A stretch of DNA of 64,000 bases, from positions 3,461,012 to 3,525,011 of the forward strand of contig NC_072460.1 of the NCBI RefSeq assembly GCF_027596085.1. Direction: 5' to 3'. The DNA is from Anoplopoma fimbria. Its lineage: Eukaryota; Chordata; Actinopteri; Perciformes; Anoplopomatidae. Positions within the stretch are counted from its first letter, which is position 1, and every line of letters starts with the position of its first letter. Under the pieces are notes generated by a model that saw nothing but the letters and a program-made list of their open reading frames with translations, ran no database searches and was not told the origin of the DNA. Both the position numbers and the translations under genes were made by a program. Shown piece by piece: positions 36,891-48,234 of the stretch.

Positions 36891-37459
36891 CGCATGCATG
36901 CACAGATGCACATTTATACATATCACTTGCAGACTTATCTGAACTCCACGGCTGCCTGCAAACGTGAAGTGGCATATATGAGCACGCACAATCTCCAAAC
37001 ACACACACGCACACACACACACACATCTGGGCTGCTGCCGGCGCCGTGACGGCAGGGCGTCAGGTAAAGCCAGCATGGCGCTGACAGCTCCCAGTCCCTA
37101 ATGAAGCATTAATAAAGTGCACCACAAAACAGTGGATCAGAGGCAAGCAGAGCTCCCCACCTGCCTGGCTGTCTGCTGGCTGCCAGGGGGAGAGATGAGA
37201 GGGGAGAGGATCACCATAATCCCCCCCTCCCCCCATCTTCCTAAAAAAACCCTCTGCCCCACTTTACAGGGAGACGTCGCCAACCTCCCCCTCTCAACAG
37301 ATTGGGTTTTAAAATTCTCCTCAAAAGTTCTTAATATGTGCAGCTGGGAGAGAGTCTAGGTCAAGGTGTGTTTCCAGGAAACGCTCCAGCACATGAATTC
37401 ACAATCAGGCACGCAAAATAGTCCGGTCACACAGCGTCTTCAAATGAAGCCAACCTGCT

Positions 37460-37620
37460 GACTGTAGATATTCCAGGAAGGTGTGTCCATTCTAATGATG
37501 CAAGCCTTGGAGCAATTGTTTCGTTAATGAGCCAATCAAATGTAAATGGATCAATATTTAGCAAATGCATTACGTGATATTCTTTTAATTGGGCCCCAGA
37601 ATGTGGAGTGTCCTCCTTCC
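37460..37620. promoter_or_regulatory. Candidate conserved non-coding element
   Basis: This unique block holds closely spaced motifs: tctaatgatgcaa, cgttaatgagccaatcaaatg, atcaatatttagc, gcattacgtgat and cttttaattgggcccc. It includes CCAAT and homeodomain-like cores. It lies about 2.5 kb upstream of FS2. The call is by eye only. Confidence 0.25.
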
Positions 37621-39127
37621 CCCATCATAAGTTTGAGATGTCATCTCTGTTTGTGCTGGAATTGCTTCAGTGTCACTTTGTGTCTTTATCTCTCCTTCTA
37701 TCTGTACCCTTATCTGACTTTTTTTTCTTTTTGATTCCCTCATTATCTTTGCAGTCTAAACCTCGCTGAGCTTTCCTGAGACTGATCTAATTGGCAGCGA
37801 GGATCATTCTAATTTTTGCGAAGCCAGCTTTGCTGACTTTCTCGGCTCTCTCTTCTCTCTCTCTTTTATGTGCCACCTTTCACATGATAATAATGAGAAA
37901 ATATCAGCGAGAACTCCCTGAAGTTTGCTGTGGCGAGCGTGTTTTGTTTTTTTGTGTCTTTGGGATCTTGTTACACCGATCACATTCGCCCCGGCAATTT
38001 GCCTGCTTGTCTGAGTCTGAGAAGGGGGAGGCTTATCTGCACTAACGCCCCATCCAGACTGCGCTTCGTATTCCAAATCGGCCCCTGTTAGCATTCAGAT
38101 CAGGAGCCCCCACCTCTCCTTCCTATGCTACCTAGCTCTCGTGCTCCTCACTATGGCCCCCCCACCCTCCTTTCGCTGTCAACACACCAGCTTTGCTCGA
38201 AGGAGAGGAGGGCTGGAGAGTGAGAGAGAAAAAAAAATATTATTTAATGAGATCAAGAAGTGCGAGGACGATGCTGTTTACTGTCACAAAGCAAACAGGT
38301 GGAGGGGACCGCTGGGCTTGTCCCTCATCTTCCTCCTCGTTCACACCTTAACAGCCATTTTACAGAAGCCGTAATCGCATCGAGAAGAAGCACCTTGCAG
38401 CAGAGCAGGTGCATCGTAACAGTATGGCCGAAGGTTATATCCACTTGCTCGGCGCGCCACATAACAAGTACTATTATAAAAGTAAAACATTCTGCAGTGA
38501 TTGTAGCTGCTGCGTAATTGCTGCTGCTGTGATTCCACATGACCTTTTTACCTGCTCTGACAACAAGGTCATTACCGCGGCGCTGTGTTCCACAGGCCAT
38601 CAGCGTGTCATTGTTCATGTGATTAGACTGAAATGAAAAGGGGCCAAATGTCCCGATCGCCATCAAGTCCCCATTGGCTTCCATTAAACCACCATCGACG
38701 GCTCACAATGGCTTATGATTTTCATTTTCCATCAATCTCCCATTAGTTAGAGCTGTAATTTGGGTACTTTATTTTGAAGTTACTTTAGAAGTGTCTTTGT
38801 CAGAAATTGGTGCTGGAGTCAGTTCCCGCTGCAACACAGCACAAATATATAATGACAAAAAAAGCAAAGAAAACGTCGTCGTTAACGAGTCTCGCGCACC
38901 AAACCTCAAAAGGACTTGACAGGAGGGAGTGAAAAAAAAAGAAGTAGGGGGGGGAGAAAATGTGTCATGAAGACGAGGAGAGCGAGGTGGGGGTGCATCC
39001 TTTGATCAAGAGCGCTCCTCGCAGCGCTCCTGTCTCCTACACATCCATAATATATCTCCTCACGCATTCCGGTCCCAGCAAAATGAAATGCACAGGAAAG
39101 GAATTTACGATTCAATATACGAACCCC

Positions 39128-39129
<2 letters not shown>

Positions 39130-39178
<49 letters not shown>

Positions 39179-39248
39179 ACAGACACACACACACACACAC
39201 ACACAGACAGACACACACACACACACACACAGACAGACAGACAGACAC
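39130..39248 (+). repeat. (CA)n / (ACAG)n compound microsatellite
   Basis: CA run with repeated ACAG insertions, ending in four acag units. Confidence 0.93.
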
Positions 39249-39644
39249 TTTAAAATGAAATCCGTTCATGTCGGCTGTAACAAAAGAGGGGATAATATCA
39301 GACACGGGTAAATATTTATTCTAAAAGTGGCGAGCTTAGGAAATGAGAAGGCTGCCGACGCTCTGCTTCTGCTTCCGTCTCCCACAGCGTGTTTGTCCGT
39401 GACAGTCATAAATATGCATCACGCCGCCGGATGACAGCGATTGTAATCTCACGGCCGCCTTTTTGTCGAGCACATGGAACCCCGAGAAAATCCCCCATCA
39501 GTGGCGAACACGGGCAAAATTAAAAGTTGCACCCTGTCCTATCATTGGAATGAGTCACTCAGCGACAAGTGGCACACTGTTTAATTAGAGTGGAAACAAA
39601 GTCCTCAGGGGGAGGAACGCCTCTCGCCCCCCCTTTTCCCCCTC

Positions 39645-39651
<7 letters not shown>

Positions 39652-39676
<25 letters not shown>
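39652..39676 (+). repeat. (TC)n microsatellite
   Basis: 25-base run after a C/T-rich stretch. Confidence 0.85.
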
Positions 39677-40095
39677 GGCCTCAATTGTGGAAAGGTAAAT
39701 ATTCAGAGGGTCGCTTTTCAGCCGTGTCGATTAAAGCATGCTTGAGCATATCAATAGAGAAGTGTGTTGTGAATGCAGAGCTCCCTGAATCAATTCCTGC
39801 TCTGCTGCGAAATGAAACGCAACTTGTTTTGTGGCAGGAGACAGTTGTGGGAGTGCGTCCTCTCACCCAGGGGTGTCGAGTAGCTCTTCAAACCCTCGAT
39901 AACTGCGCCGGGCTTCCAAAAAGTGCACCAGGAGCCACTTAAATAAAGTCGGCCTGTCATCCGAGGTGCACTCTGTTGAGCAGTAGCAGTGAGTCTCCAG
40001 GACAACTGCAGGCTGACAGGTGTAACCTTCAATGTGGGGAACCCCGTCTGCTTTTTGACTAACCCTCGTCTTCATGTCTCCCCTCTCGCCTGCAG

Positions 40096-40320
40096 CTCTG
40101 AAGGACCCCTGCTCTGACGTGGCCTGCACCTACGGCAGCACCTGCGTCCAGTCGTCGGACGGCCTTTCGGCCAAGTGCATGTGCCCCCTCGGCTGCGAGG
40201 GCAAGCGCGAGCAGACGGTGTGCGGCAGCGACGGAGAGGACTACCGCAACGAGTGCGAGCTCCACACGCACGCCTGCAAGACCCAGAAGAACATACGGGT
40301 GCAGTACCAGGGGCCCTGCG
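40096..40320 (+). CDS. agrn: agrin exon encoding follistatin-like domain 2 (FS2)
   Basis: This is the second FS module. The acceptor is cgcctgcag and the donor is gtgagt. The length is 225 bases, phase 1 to phase 1. The translation begins LKDPCSDVACTYGSTC, matching the agrin FS2 pattern (DPCSNVTCSFGSTC in mammals as I recall it). It continues with a Kazal core VCGSDGEDYRNECELH and ends with YQGPC. Ten cysteines are present. The exon is strongly GC-rich against AT-richer flanking intron. It follows an 18 kb intron, the longest complete intron in the window, and precedes a 2 kb intron. Open reading frames on the opposite strand across this exon are codon-composition shadows. Confidence 0.95.
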
Positions 40321-42331
40321 GTGAGTCTGAAGACCTTCAGATGTGTTTGATGACATATTAAATCAACGGAAAGAAAGGGACAAGCAGAACATCCTCAACA
40401 TTTGAGGCCCTGGATGCTCCTTTTTGGCATTTTTGCTTGATAGATGACTGGAATGACTATTTTCTCTTCTCCTCTACATTCTCTGCTCCTCTTTTTTCTT
40501 TCCTCCGCTCTGTTTACTACCTCATGTTTTTGTTGTTTCTCCTTCGCATACCCCACTTACTTACGGCAAGCCTCTGCTAATTCTCATTTTTCATTCAGGT
40601 TGCTTCGCTTCACACAGGTACTCCTGTGGTGCGAATTGTTGTTTTCTCTAAGTGGGTCTTCAGAGCTGTCGTTTTCCGTGTGGCCCAGCCTTTTTTTTTT
40701 TTTTTTCTTTTGCTCATCCTTGTTATCATCAGGCGATAGCTGTTTACTCCCAAGGCGTTCAACTTTGAGTTTTTCGGTTTGTTTGTTTTGAGCCAGATGG
40801 AGGGAAAGAATGAAAAGGAGACAAAAGCTCTGTCTCTTAGCAGCGGGAGCCTCCGGGAGACAGAGCGGAGTGGTGGGCAAAGAGAGATGGATGTGCAGGT
40901 CCGTCGGCGGAAGGCTGGTCGTATAAATCCAGCCCGAGTCGGCCAAAGTGACCCGAGTTGTCCCGTCCTCCCAAGGGGAGGGCCGAAAAGCTCGGGGGAC
41001 CAGTTCGGCCCTGATGGTCCCTCTAAATCTTCCTACAGCCATTTCATCTGAAGCCTTGGCTATTTCAGGTCACTAGCCGTAGCCAGACAAATGCAGTTGA
41101 TTTATCTGAGCTGCTAGTTTTTACAGCAAACAGGCCATTCTTCTTGTAATTACCCTACTTGCTCAGCTGGAGGAGCGCATGGATCCTGGAAGCTGTTCTT
41201 CTCAGTTAATGGGAGGTAATGGTCTTTCCCTCAGATAATGGTGTGGCTGGCGGCTGAGGTGCTGCGTTACGCAGAGACACTGCATGCATTACTGCTCTGT
41301 TGCTAGTCTCTGGAAGCCTTTGCATCGTGCTGATAGAAAACAACCTGAGGCCTGGCCAGAGCCGGCCGTGGTCGCTCCGCCTTCCAGCCCCTCCGCAGCC
41401 AAAGCGCTCCATCCATTTATTTTTTTTGTCCCTGCATTGTCGCTCTTTGTATTCCTGCCAGAGGTCCCTTGGAAACCATTTCCCGTTCTCCTCCTCTCTA
41501 CACCCTTTCCTGGCGATAGGGTGTTTCATCCTCGCCGTGTTTTGAATGACTCGCCGGCAGCTTGGCAGTGATTTGATATGTCACGGTGCTACATAAATCC
41601 TTTGTCTTCCCGCATGCTGAAAGCGTAGCGGGCAGGATAAAGCTCGGGCTCCTGTTTCAAGGAGCGAACTACCCCCCCGTCCCACACATCCACAAACCAA
41701 TTCCATTATGATCACGGACCGATACGGCCGAGCGTGCCAGACCGAACGCTCCCCCTGGAAGGAGGGAGTTGCCAGGGAGCAAATCAAACCGTCTCTTCAT
41801 CCATTTCCTTGTCTCCCCTTCAACATCCGAGGTCCCAGTCTGAGCAGCTCTCAGCTGCTGGTCCACTGATAGTATCTGTGGAGCAACAGTGATGGAGGAT
41901 CATGTCTCCTGTTCCCTTTTGTTTTTTTTAAGTCTCCTCCTTTCTCTTCTATTCTGTTCTCTTCTCTCTGGAATTACTAGACAAATAAAAAGTTAATACA
42001 TTTATCCTATAGCTCACCAAAGCTCAAACAGAGACCTGACTTTGGAGAACAGTTTTGAGGCAATTAAGCCAGGACCCACCTGTTATACTTTCATGTATTT
42101 TATTTCCATTTATTTTATTTTCCTTGTTGCTAAGATGTTGTTGTTGACTTTACCACAAGGAACTCAAAGATGGACAAATACTCAGAGATATGTTTGCCGA
42201 AAGCTGTCTCGTTCAATCCCCCAGGTTCTAATTAACATAGACAGATTTTTTGTATGTCACCAACTGATGAAACTGCTCCACATACCGGGCTGTGCTGCAG
42301 TACATATTCATGAAAGGCTGTTTCTCCACAG
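40321..42331 (+). other. agrn: agrn intron between FS2 and FS3
   Basis: This is a 2.0 kb intron with gtgagt donor and cacag acceptor. The first 500 bases are pyrimidine-rich and include a 16-base T run near 40690. No microsatellite above 20 bases and no clear mobile element is present. Long open frames on the minus strand (for example 40584-41042) lack any recognisable domain and are treated as chance. Confidence 0.85.
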
Positions 42332-42556
42332 ACCCATGCAAAGACAACGAGAACAGCCTGAACACCATGTGCCGGGTGGAGGCTCTCACCCGCCAGCCCC
42401 TCAAATTCGGCCTGCCGGAGTGGTGCACCCCGGGCAACGAGCCTCTGTGTGCCAGCGACGGACAGACCTACTCCAGCGAGTGCGCCATGGGAGCAACGAG
42501 CATGCAGAAAGGCATCAAGCTCAGGAAGGTCCACGCAGGACGATGCAGGAGGCTGG
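42332..42556 (+). CDS. agrn: agrin exon encoding follistatin-like domain 3 (FS3, cysteine-poor)
   Basis: This is the third FS module, after the acceptor tttctccacag, with donor gtaaga. The length is 225 bases, phase 1 to phase 1. The translation starts DPCKDNENSLNTMCRVE, includes EWCTPGNEPLCASDGQTY and ends HAGRCRRL. Only six cysteines are present instead of the usual ten. The Kazal helix position that normally holds a cysteine reads ECAMGATSMQKG. As I recall, mammalian agrin FS3 shows the same reduced pattern, so this is an ancestral variant and not decay. The donor is odd: it sits at the edge of an antisense retroposon tail made of TAAGA repeats (see findings). The frame continues with G+AC (Asp) into FS4. 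Confidence 0.93.
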
Positions 42557-42557
42557 G

Positions 42558-42840
42558 TAAGATAAGATAAGATAAGATAATCCTTTATTAGTCCCGCAGC
42601 GGGGACATTTGCAGGCTTACAACAGCGTAGAGTAAAGTGCACACAAGAGACATAGTAGAAGAAGACAAGATAAAAATAAAAAATGAAAAATAAAAATAAA
42701 ATAAAACAAGTATTATAAATAAGCAATAAAAAAAAACAGTAGAAAAAACAACAATAACTGAAATATTATATTTACAGACAGAGAAAAAAACAACAACTAT
42801 TTTAACTATTTTTAACTTTTTTAACTATTATTGCACAGTG
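42558..42840 (-). mobile_element. Retroposon 3' end inserted at the FS3 splice donor
   Basis: TAAGATAAGATAAGATAATCC begins one base inside the GT donor of FS3 and runs into tttattagtcccgcagcggg, the same tail as at 18886. An A-rich region follows that ends ttattgcacagtg. On the minus strand it reads as a 3'-UTR-like segment ending in a (TCTTA)n tail. The left edge is sharp and the right edge is uncertain. Confidence 0.7.
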
Positions 42841-42907
42841 TAAAAAGAAAAAAAAAAAAAGTTAAAAATAGTTAAAATAGTCGTCGTCCTAAGGGCAGTT
42901 AGGACGA
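42796..42907. repeat. Two adjacent perfect inverted repeats
   Basis: Arms 42796-42822 and 42855-42881 are exact reverse complements (27 bases, 32-base loop). Arms 42884-42892 and 42899-42907 are exact as well (9 bases, 6-base loop). Both lie close after the FS3 donor. Confidence 0.9.
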
Positions 42908-45699
42908 GCTTTGTGGCCTTTGTGGTACTTCCGCCTCCTTTTTCTCTCAACACGTCTGTTTACCTGCATTCAACCAAAGCTAGCGTGAACGTGATTGGTC
43001 AATACTACTTGGGCAACAAATAGTCCTGATACCAAAATCTTCTTTCGTTACCTGCAGATTTTACATGTGAATGCAGAATCTGTTTATAAAGATTAGTCAG
43101 CACTTTTCTGTTCCACCTGCAGAACTGTAGTATGTTTACAGACTGGTAGTTCTTTGTTAAGTTACATGAATATGAACATGTTTTATATATATATAAATAT
43201 GTGACGACAGATCCAACTTTTTTGGGTCATGAACAAAAAGAATGCCCTGTTGTGAAAAAATAATCAGGGTACTGTGTTGGGAGAGTGCACATCCCAAACC
43301 TTCCAGGCAGTTTGGCACTCCAACGGTGTGATACATTACGTTTCCAAATACATCACAGCTGAACAGGAATAGTTGGGATGGGTTTTAAAGGGTTCAACGG
43401 AGCAGAAACACAGCCCTGAAACATCTGCATCACATTGTCACGTACAATTTCATCCTCTAAATTCTCACAGGTTTACTGTAGGTGAGCTAGCGCCAAAGCT
43501 GACCCTGTCACTGTGTTCTGCTGCATGGCACATAGATGAGTGGCTCTTGGGGTCTCGGGGAGTGTACACAGTGTATCCATGCTAGCAGTGGCCGCCACAA
43601 GCCCGATAAGAGCCTCCGGGGCTGTTATCTGTGCTATTAGAACAGGGGGTTTAAGCCTTAGTCAACAAAGAGCTGTCAGCTCATACTGTACATCTGATAG
43701 CCATCGGAGGAAATCCAATTTTCCCGCTGTGTTGTCGGCGGGGGCCCAGCAAAGCCGCATCTGTGTAGGTTGTAACGGCAGCACATGTACCGAGACATCC
43801 AGACAACAACAAAGACAGGAATAGATCCCTCCACGGAGCCCTTTGGTGCAGCCAACAATAAAGGCTGATGCACACTCCTTTGACACACCCCGGTTCTCCC
43901 GCTCGCTGGGCTTGACAGGCCGGCGGAGGAGCGAGGGCTTTTAAATTGCACAAATCCCGGCCTGGCTTCGTGTTTGCGTGTCAGTGTGGGTGCGCGGACA
44001 TGTGTGCCAGCACATTGGATGAAGGCTTTTTGTCTTATCCCCCCCCCACCCCTTTTTCTTTTCTTTTTTTTTCAAATGAAAGAATAATTCCATTTGAAAC
44101 AGAGATCCGTGAAATCATATCCCTAAGCAAATCACAAATTGGTATCTAATGAAAATGGCCATTACGACATGTAACCATGACATTGCACATCCTCGTAGCC
44201 CTCTCACTCAGATACAGCAGCGACGTAATTAAGTGTGGCATGACAGGCTTTTAAATAAAAGAAGGAATTGAATTGCTGTACAAATTTGATCCACTGATCA
44301 GGAATTAAATACATTCGAAGCCCAGTGAGCGCCTCCAGAACAGAGAGGCCTGCTTCAAATTGGATTTTCTCACTTCAATGGCAAATTTGCCATTTCACAT
44401 TACCAGTGTTTCTTTCTTTTTCTTCTTAATTTCCACAGTAGATTTCTGCTTAGTGAGTCAAAATGTGATGCATATAACAGTTTAAACTTTAACTTGACCT
44501 TAAAATAGTTTTGAGTTCCCCAATTTTCTTAAAGTTAGTTGAGAACTTTTATTAATTAAGTTAGATGGGTTCTCCAGTCACTGCTCTTGGCTTACATCAC
44601 AAAAGAAAATGTATTAACGGCAGACAATCACAATGTTTTTTACAAGGAGATTATTGTAATAAACTCAACAGAAAAATAGAAACAAAATGATCCTGGACTG
44701 AAACTAAAACTACTCTATTTCAATGAAATCTAATATTTTCACTTTTGCATCATCCAGTCTCTTGTGTGGTAAGAGCTATCATTTCTGTCACAATAGTAAA
44801 TTACTCTCCGAGCGTCAGGATAATTCACCCTCAGCCGAAAGCATGAATGATGTTCTGAAGTAAACAAATTATCTCCTTTTTTCACCTTATATTCTCTGAA
44901 ATAATGAACAGTCATGATAAACAGAAACTAACTCGTTCTTTTATTTGACCAGCCTTGTAGCTGTCAACCTGCAATATGCTGGCAGATATTGGCTTCATGT
45001 TTCATCTGCCTGGTCGTTCATGTGTTATTTGTATTCCTTTTGTTTGAATGCAATTACATTGATGTGTTATTGAATTGTCCATAGTTGTGAGCAGTCCCTC
45101 AGATTCTTCTTAGAATGACTACGTATTCCATAACCACTCAATTAACACAACATAGAATCATTTTCTGGTGAGCTGTTACAACTATTCCTGCCAAAAGGCT
45201 TAACCTCTGCCGCTGAAAGAAAAGCTTTTACATGCGCTGCAAGTGGCATCATTCCACCTTAACATGTAATTACTGTTTGAAAAGAAAACAGATTTTTTTC
45301 CCCCCGCGGATGGACCCCGGCGAGCGTGACACGCAGGAGGAGGGAGAATCGGTTCGACACTTTGCTACAGCTGCATGAAAGTTGTTTTTTTACGCTTTCT
45401 GACTACCTCTGTTGTCCTTTCCTCTATTGTGAGCAGTCCGTCACACTGTTACAAAAGTGGCGGTTGGAAACTGCTCTTAAAAAAAAAAAAGGCTTATCAG
45501 TGTTTAGCCAGATGGGTGACAAATTAAAAGAAAAACCTGAAGAATGCAGTGGAGAAAAATAGCACGCATGCAGATGACTGAAGGGTTTGACAAGCCTGGA
45601 AATGTGTTTATTCTTAGGTGACTCTAAATAATCCGAAGCATGAAAAAAGACCCATCCGCAGATCCTACATTTATACCTCCTCTTCTTCTTTTCCTCCAG

Positions 45700-45906
45700 A
45701 CCACTGTCAGGAGGAGTGTCTCTTCAACGCCGTGTGTGTGGTGGAGCCTCAGAACGCCCGCTGCTCCTGCGATCCCATCGAGTGCGACGGCACCTACAAG
45801 CCCGTGTGCGGCAAAGACGGCCACACCTACACCAACGACTGCGCCCGCCGCAAGGCCGAGTGTCTGAGCAAGGCCCACATCTCCATCAAGCACCCGGGGC
45901 CCTGTG
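45700..45906 (+). CDS. agrn: agrin exon encoding follistatin-like domain 4 (FS4)
   Basis: This is the fourth FS module, with acceptor cttttcctccag and donor gtgagt. The length is 207 bases, phase 1 to phase 1. The translation begins HCQEECLFNAVCVVEP, parallel to the agrin FS4 start (CPEPCRFNAVC in mammals as I recall). It then has SCDPIECDGTYKPVCG, a Kazal core KDGHTYTNDC, and ends KHPGPC. Ten cysteines are present. The CDGTY/CDGAY segment is typical of agrin FS4 and helps fix the domain number. The GC-rich exon gives long shadow frames on both strands. The next intron is 9.1 kb. Confidence 0.95.
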
Positions 45907-48140
45907 GTGAGTAGATGCTGGAGGACGGGAGCAAGGGGGGGCTTACGCTGTCCCCTCTCAATCCTTCCCCCGTCTCTCTCTCTCTCTCTCTTTGCCTATT
46001 TTAATGCGTATTCAATGTGTTCAATTCTTTCCCTCTCTTTCTTCCAGGCTTACTGTACGTGTGTCTGTACTTACCTTTAAAAGTGTTTGAAAATGGTTCG
46101 GTGATGCTCTCTGGGGAGGGGGTGGGGGTGGGGTTAGGGGTGGTGTAACTCAAACCGACAGGAATTCATGTGTGCCCCCTCCTTATAAAGAAAAACGTGC
46201 CTTCACTCCTCCACCCAGTTCACCTCCCATCCATCTCCTCATCCCTTTCACGCCTCATCCCTCCATCTCAAACAACACAAAACACAATTAAACTCCACCT
46301 TCATCCGCTCTCCGTCTTCCGTGGTGGTGTTTGTTTTTTCCCCCCTCTCCTCTGTCTTTTGTCTCCTGTGTGTTGCTCTTTTCTTGTATATTAAAAAAAA
46401 AAAAAAAAGCTATTCTTTCTTGTTTCAGTGCGTCAATCAGTCTGTCTGTCTGTCTTTGTCCGTGTGGTCGTCTTCCTGGCGGTCTGCTGCCGGCAGGTGG
46501 AAAAGTGGGGTCACCCGGTGGGCGACCTCATCAGGTGGATGGTGATGGGTGAAGCCCTTCCCTCTCGCTCCGAAAGGGACCTAACAGGAGGGGTCTTGTA
46601 CTGCTGTCTTTTTTCTCCCCTCTCACTCCTTTTGTCTCCTTGTGTCATTAAATGTCCTCTCCTTCTGTTTACCACCCTGCAAAAGAAGTGACCCGTGAGG
46701 TTGGAGAAGTCTTCCTCTCTCCCTGCTCTCTGTGCTTTATTTCCCGTCTCACTAAAAAAAGAAAACAGCTCCTCCTGTTCCTACCTACCTGCCTAACCAC
46801 TGCTCACCTCTGACTCCTTTCTTTCTGCATGCGGCTCTAACCTCGCTGCCACCCAAACACTCCCTCTCTCCATCAACTCATAAAAGCTTGCAACTGCTAG
46901 ATGAATGAGCACAAAGCTCCGTTTTTTTTTTTAAACCTTTTTCTGAGCATTAAAAGGGTCAGAGTTGGACCGCACTCAGGCGAATCCTTTGGAATACTTA
47001 GATTAAGTTTAGAAAGAGCTTTAACATTTAGGTGAACCATGTGGTTGTAGTCAAATTAGTGTCCATTGCATGCAACCTGTAAACTAGATGAGAATTAGAA
47101 GTAAAACTAGTCATAGTTTAAATATTGTCATTGAATGTAATCCAGGAGTTCTTTGTGGTGAAACTAAGAAGCATGCTACCTAAATGCATAGTAAATAGTT
47201 TTTTAGTGCTACAAGAAGAATACAGAGAGATACAAGATTAAATAAGAGATCAGCCTTTGCGTTTAGCCAATCGGGGCACCCATCAAACTGCATTTGAATC
47301 CAAATTAGAAACGACTATTGATGAGTATCCATCTGTGAGCTGCATGTGCTTGAACAGATATTCCAATTTTTCCTGTCAAATGTATCATTTGTAAAGAATA
47401 CTCCATCTCATGTGAATCTCCTGCTGAATTCTAAGTGTTTCTTCCACCCGTAACCCCGTTGAACCCAGCAAGCGTGATGAATCTGGAGCAAAGCGCTCGT
47501 GCTGCTCGGTGTCACAACACCTCCGTCAACGAATCCGAGCAGCAGACACGTTGTGCTATTCGGTCCGGAGTCGGCGTCCACATTTCCCCCCCCACTGTTG
47601 TTGTGACAGAGGCCGATAAAAACCAGAGCGATCCGTCCATCCCCCGGGCGTCCGGGTGTAGCTGAATACCAAAGTTATCTCCAGTTGTCAGCATCAGGAC
47701 GCTCCAGCACTCATTAGCATTATTTGTCCGTCTGTGCTGTGAATAAATTAAGCACTGGAAAAAATGGCAGTGCGAGAGCTCTTATGTGTTTTGCTCTGTT
47801 TCATTATTTCTGGCAAGTGGTGCCTCAGCGCTACCCCCCACCAAACCCCCCCCCCTCCCTCCCTCCCTCCCTCCCTCGCTCCCTTGTTCGTTTAGTTATT
47901 TCACTTTTTTCTCTCGCTCCTCATCCTTCCTCCCTCTCTTTCTCCCCTTGTGCATCGCAGCCGTCGGTGACTGGTCGTATGTTTCTTTAATGCAGTTTTA
48001 TTGACATTTGCATATTTTTTCAAAACAGAACGCCAACCCCACCCCCTCCATCCAGTTTTAATTAAACATCAAAAGAGGCAAGCGTAGGTGCCCACAGAGA
48101 CTGTTTGGTTTAGTCAGACAGATGATATGCATGCAAAGGG

Positions 48141-48141
<1 letters not shown>

Positions 48142-48213
<72 letters not shown>

Positions 48214-48234
48214 ATTGTGTGTGTGTGTGTGTGT
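48142..48234 (+). repeat. (TG)n microsatellite, one interruption
   Basis: 93 bases with a single cat break near 48213. Confidence 0.95.

Larger units (their letters stand above)
42557..45699 (+). other. agrn: agrn intron between FS3 and FS4
   Basis: This is a 3.1 kb intron. Its first ~280 bases are an antisense retroposon tail, followed by two perfect inverted repeats (42796-42881 and 42884-42907). The remainder, 42910-45699, is AT-rich unique sequence with no supported gene. The acceptor tract just before FS4 is cttcttcttttcctccag. Confidence 0.85.

Noticed and set aside
40072..40356. Arg/Cys-rich antisense proteins over FS2 (also at 55025-55271 and 45624-45893)
   Set aside because: Antisense shadows of GC-rich FS exons.
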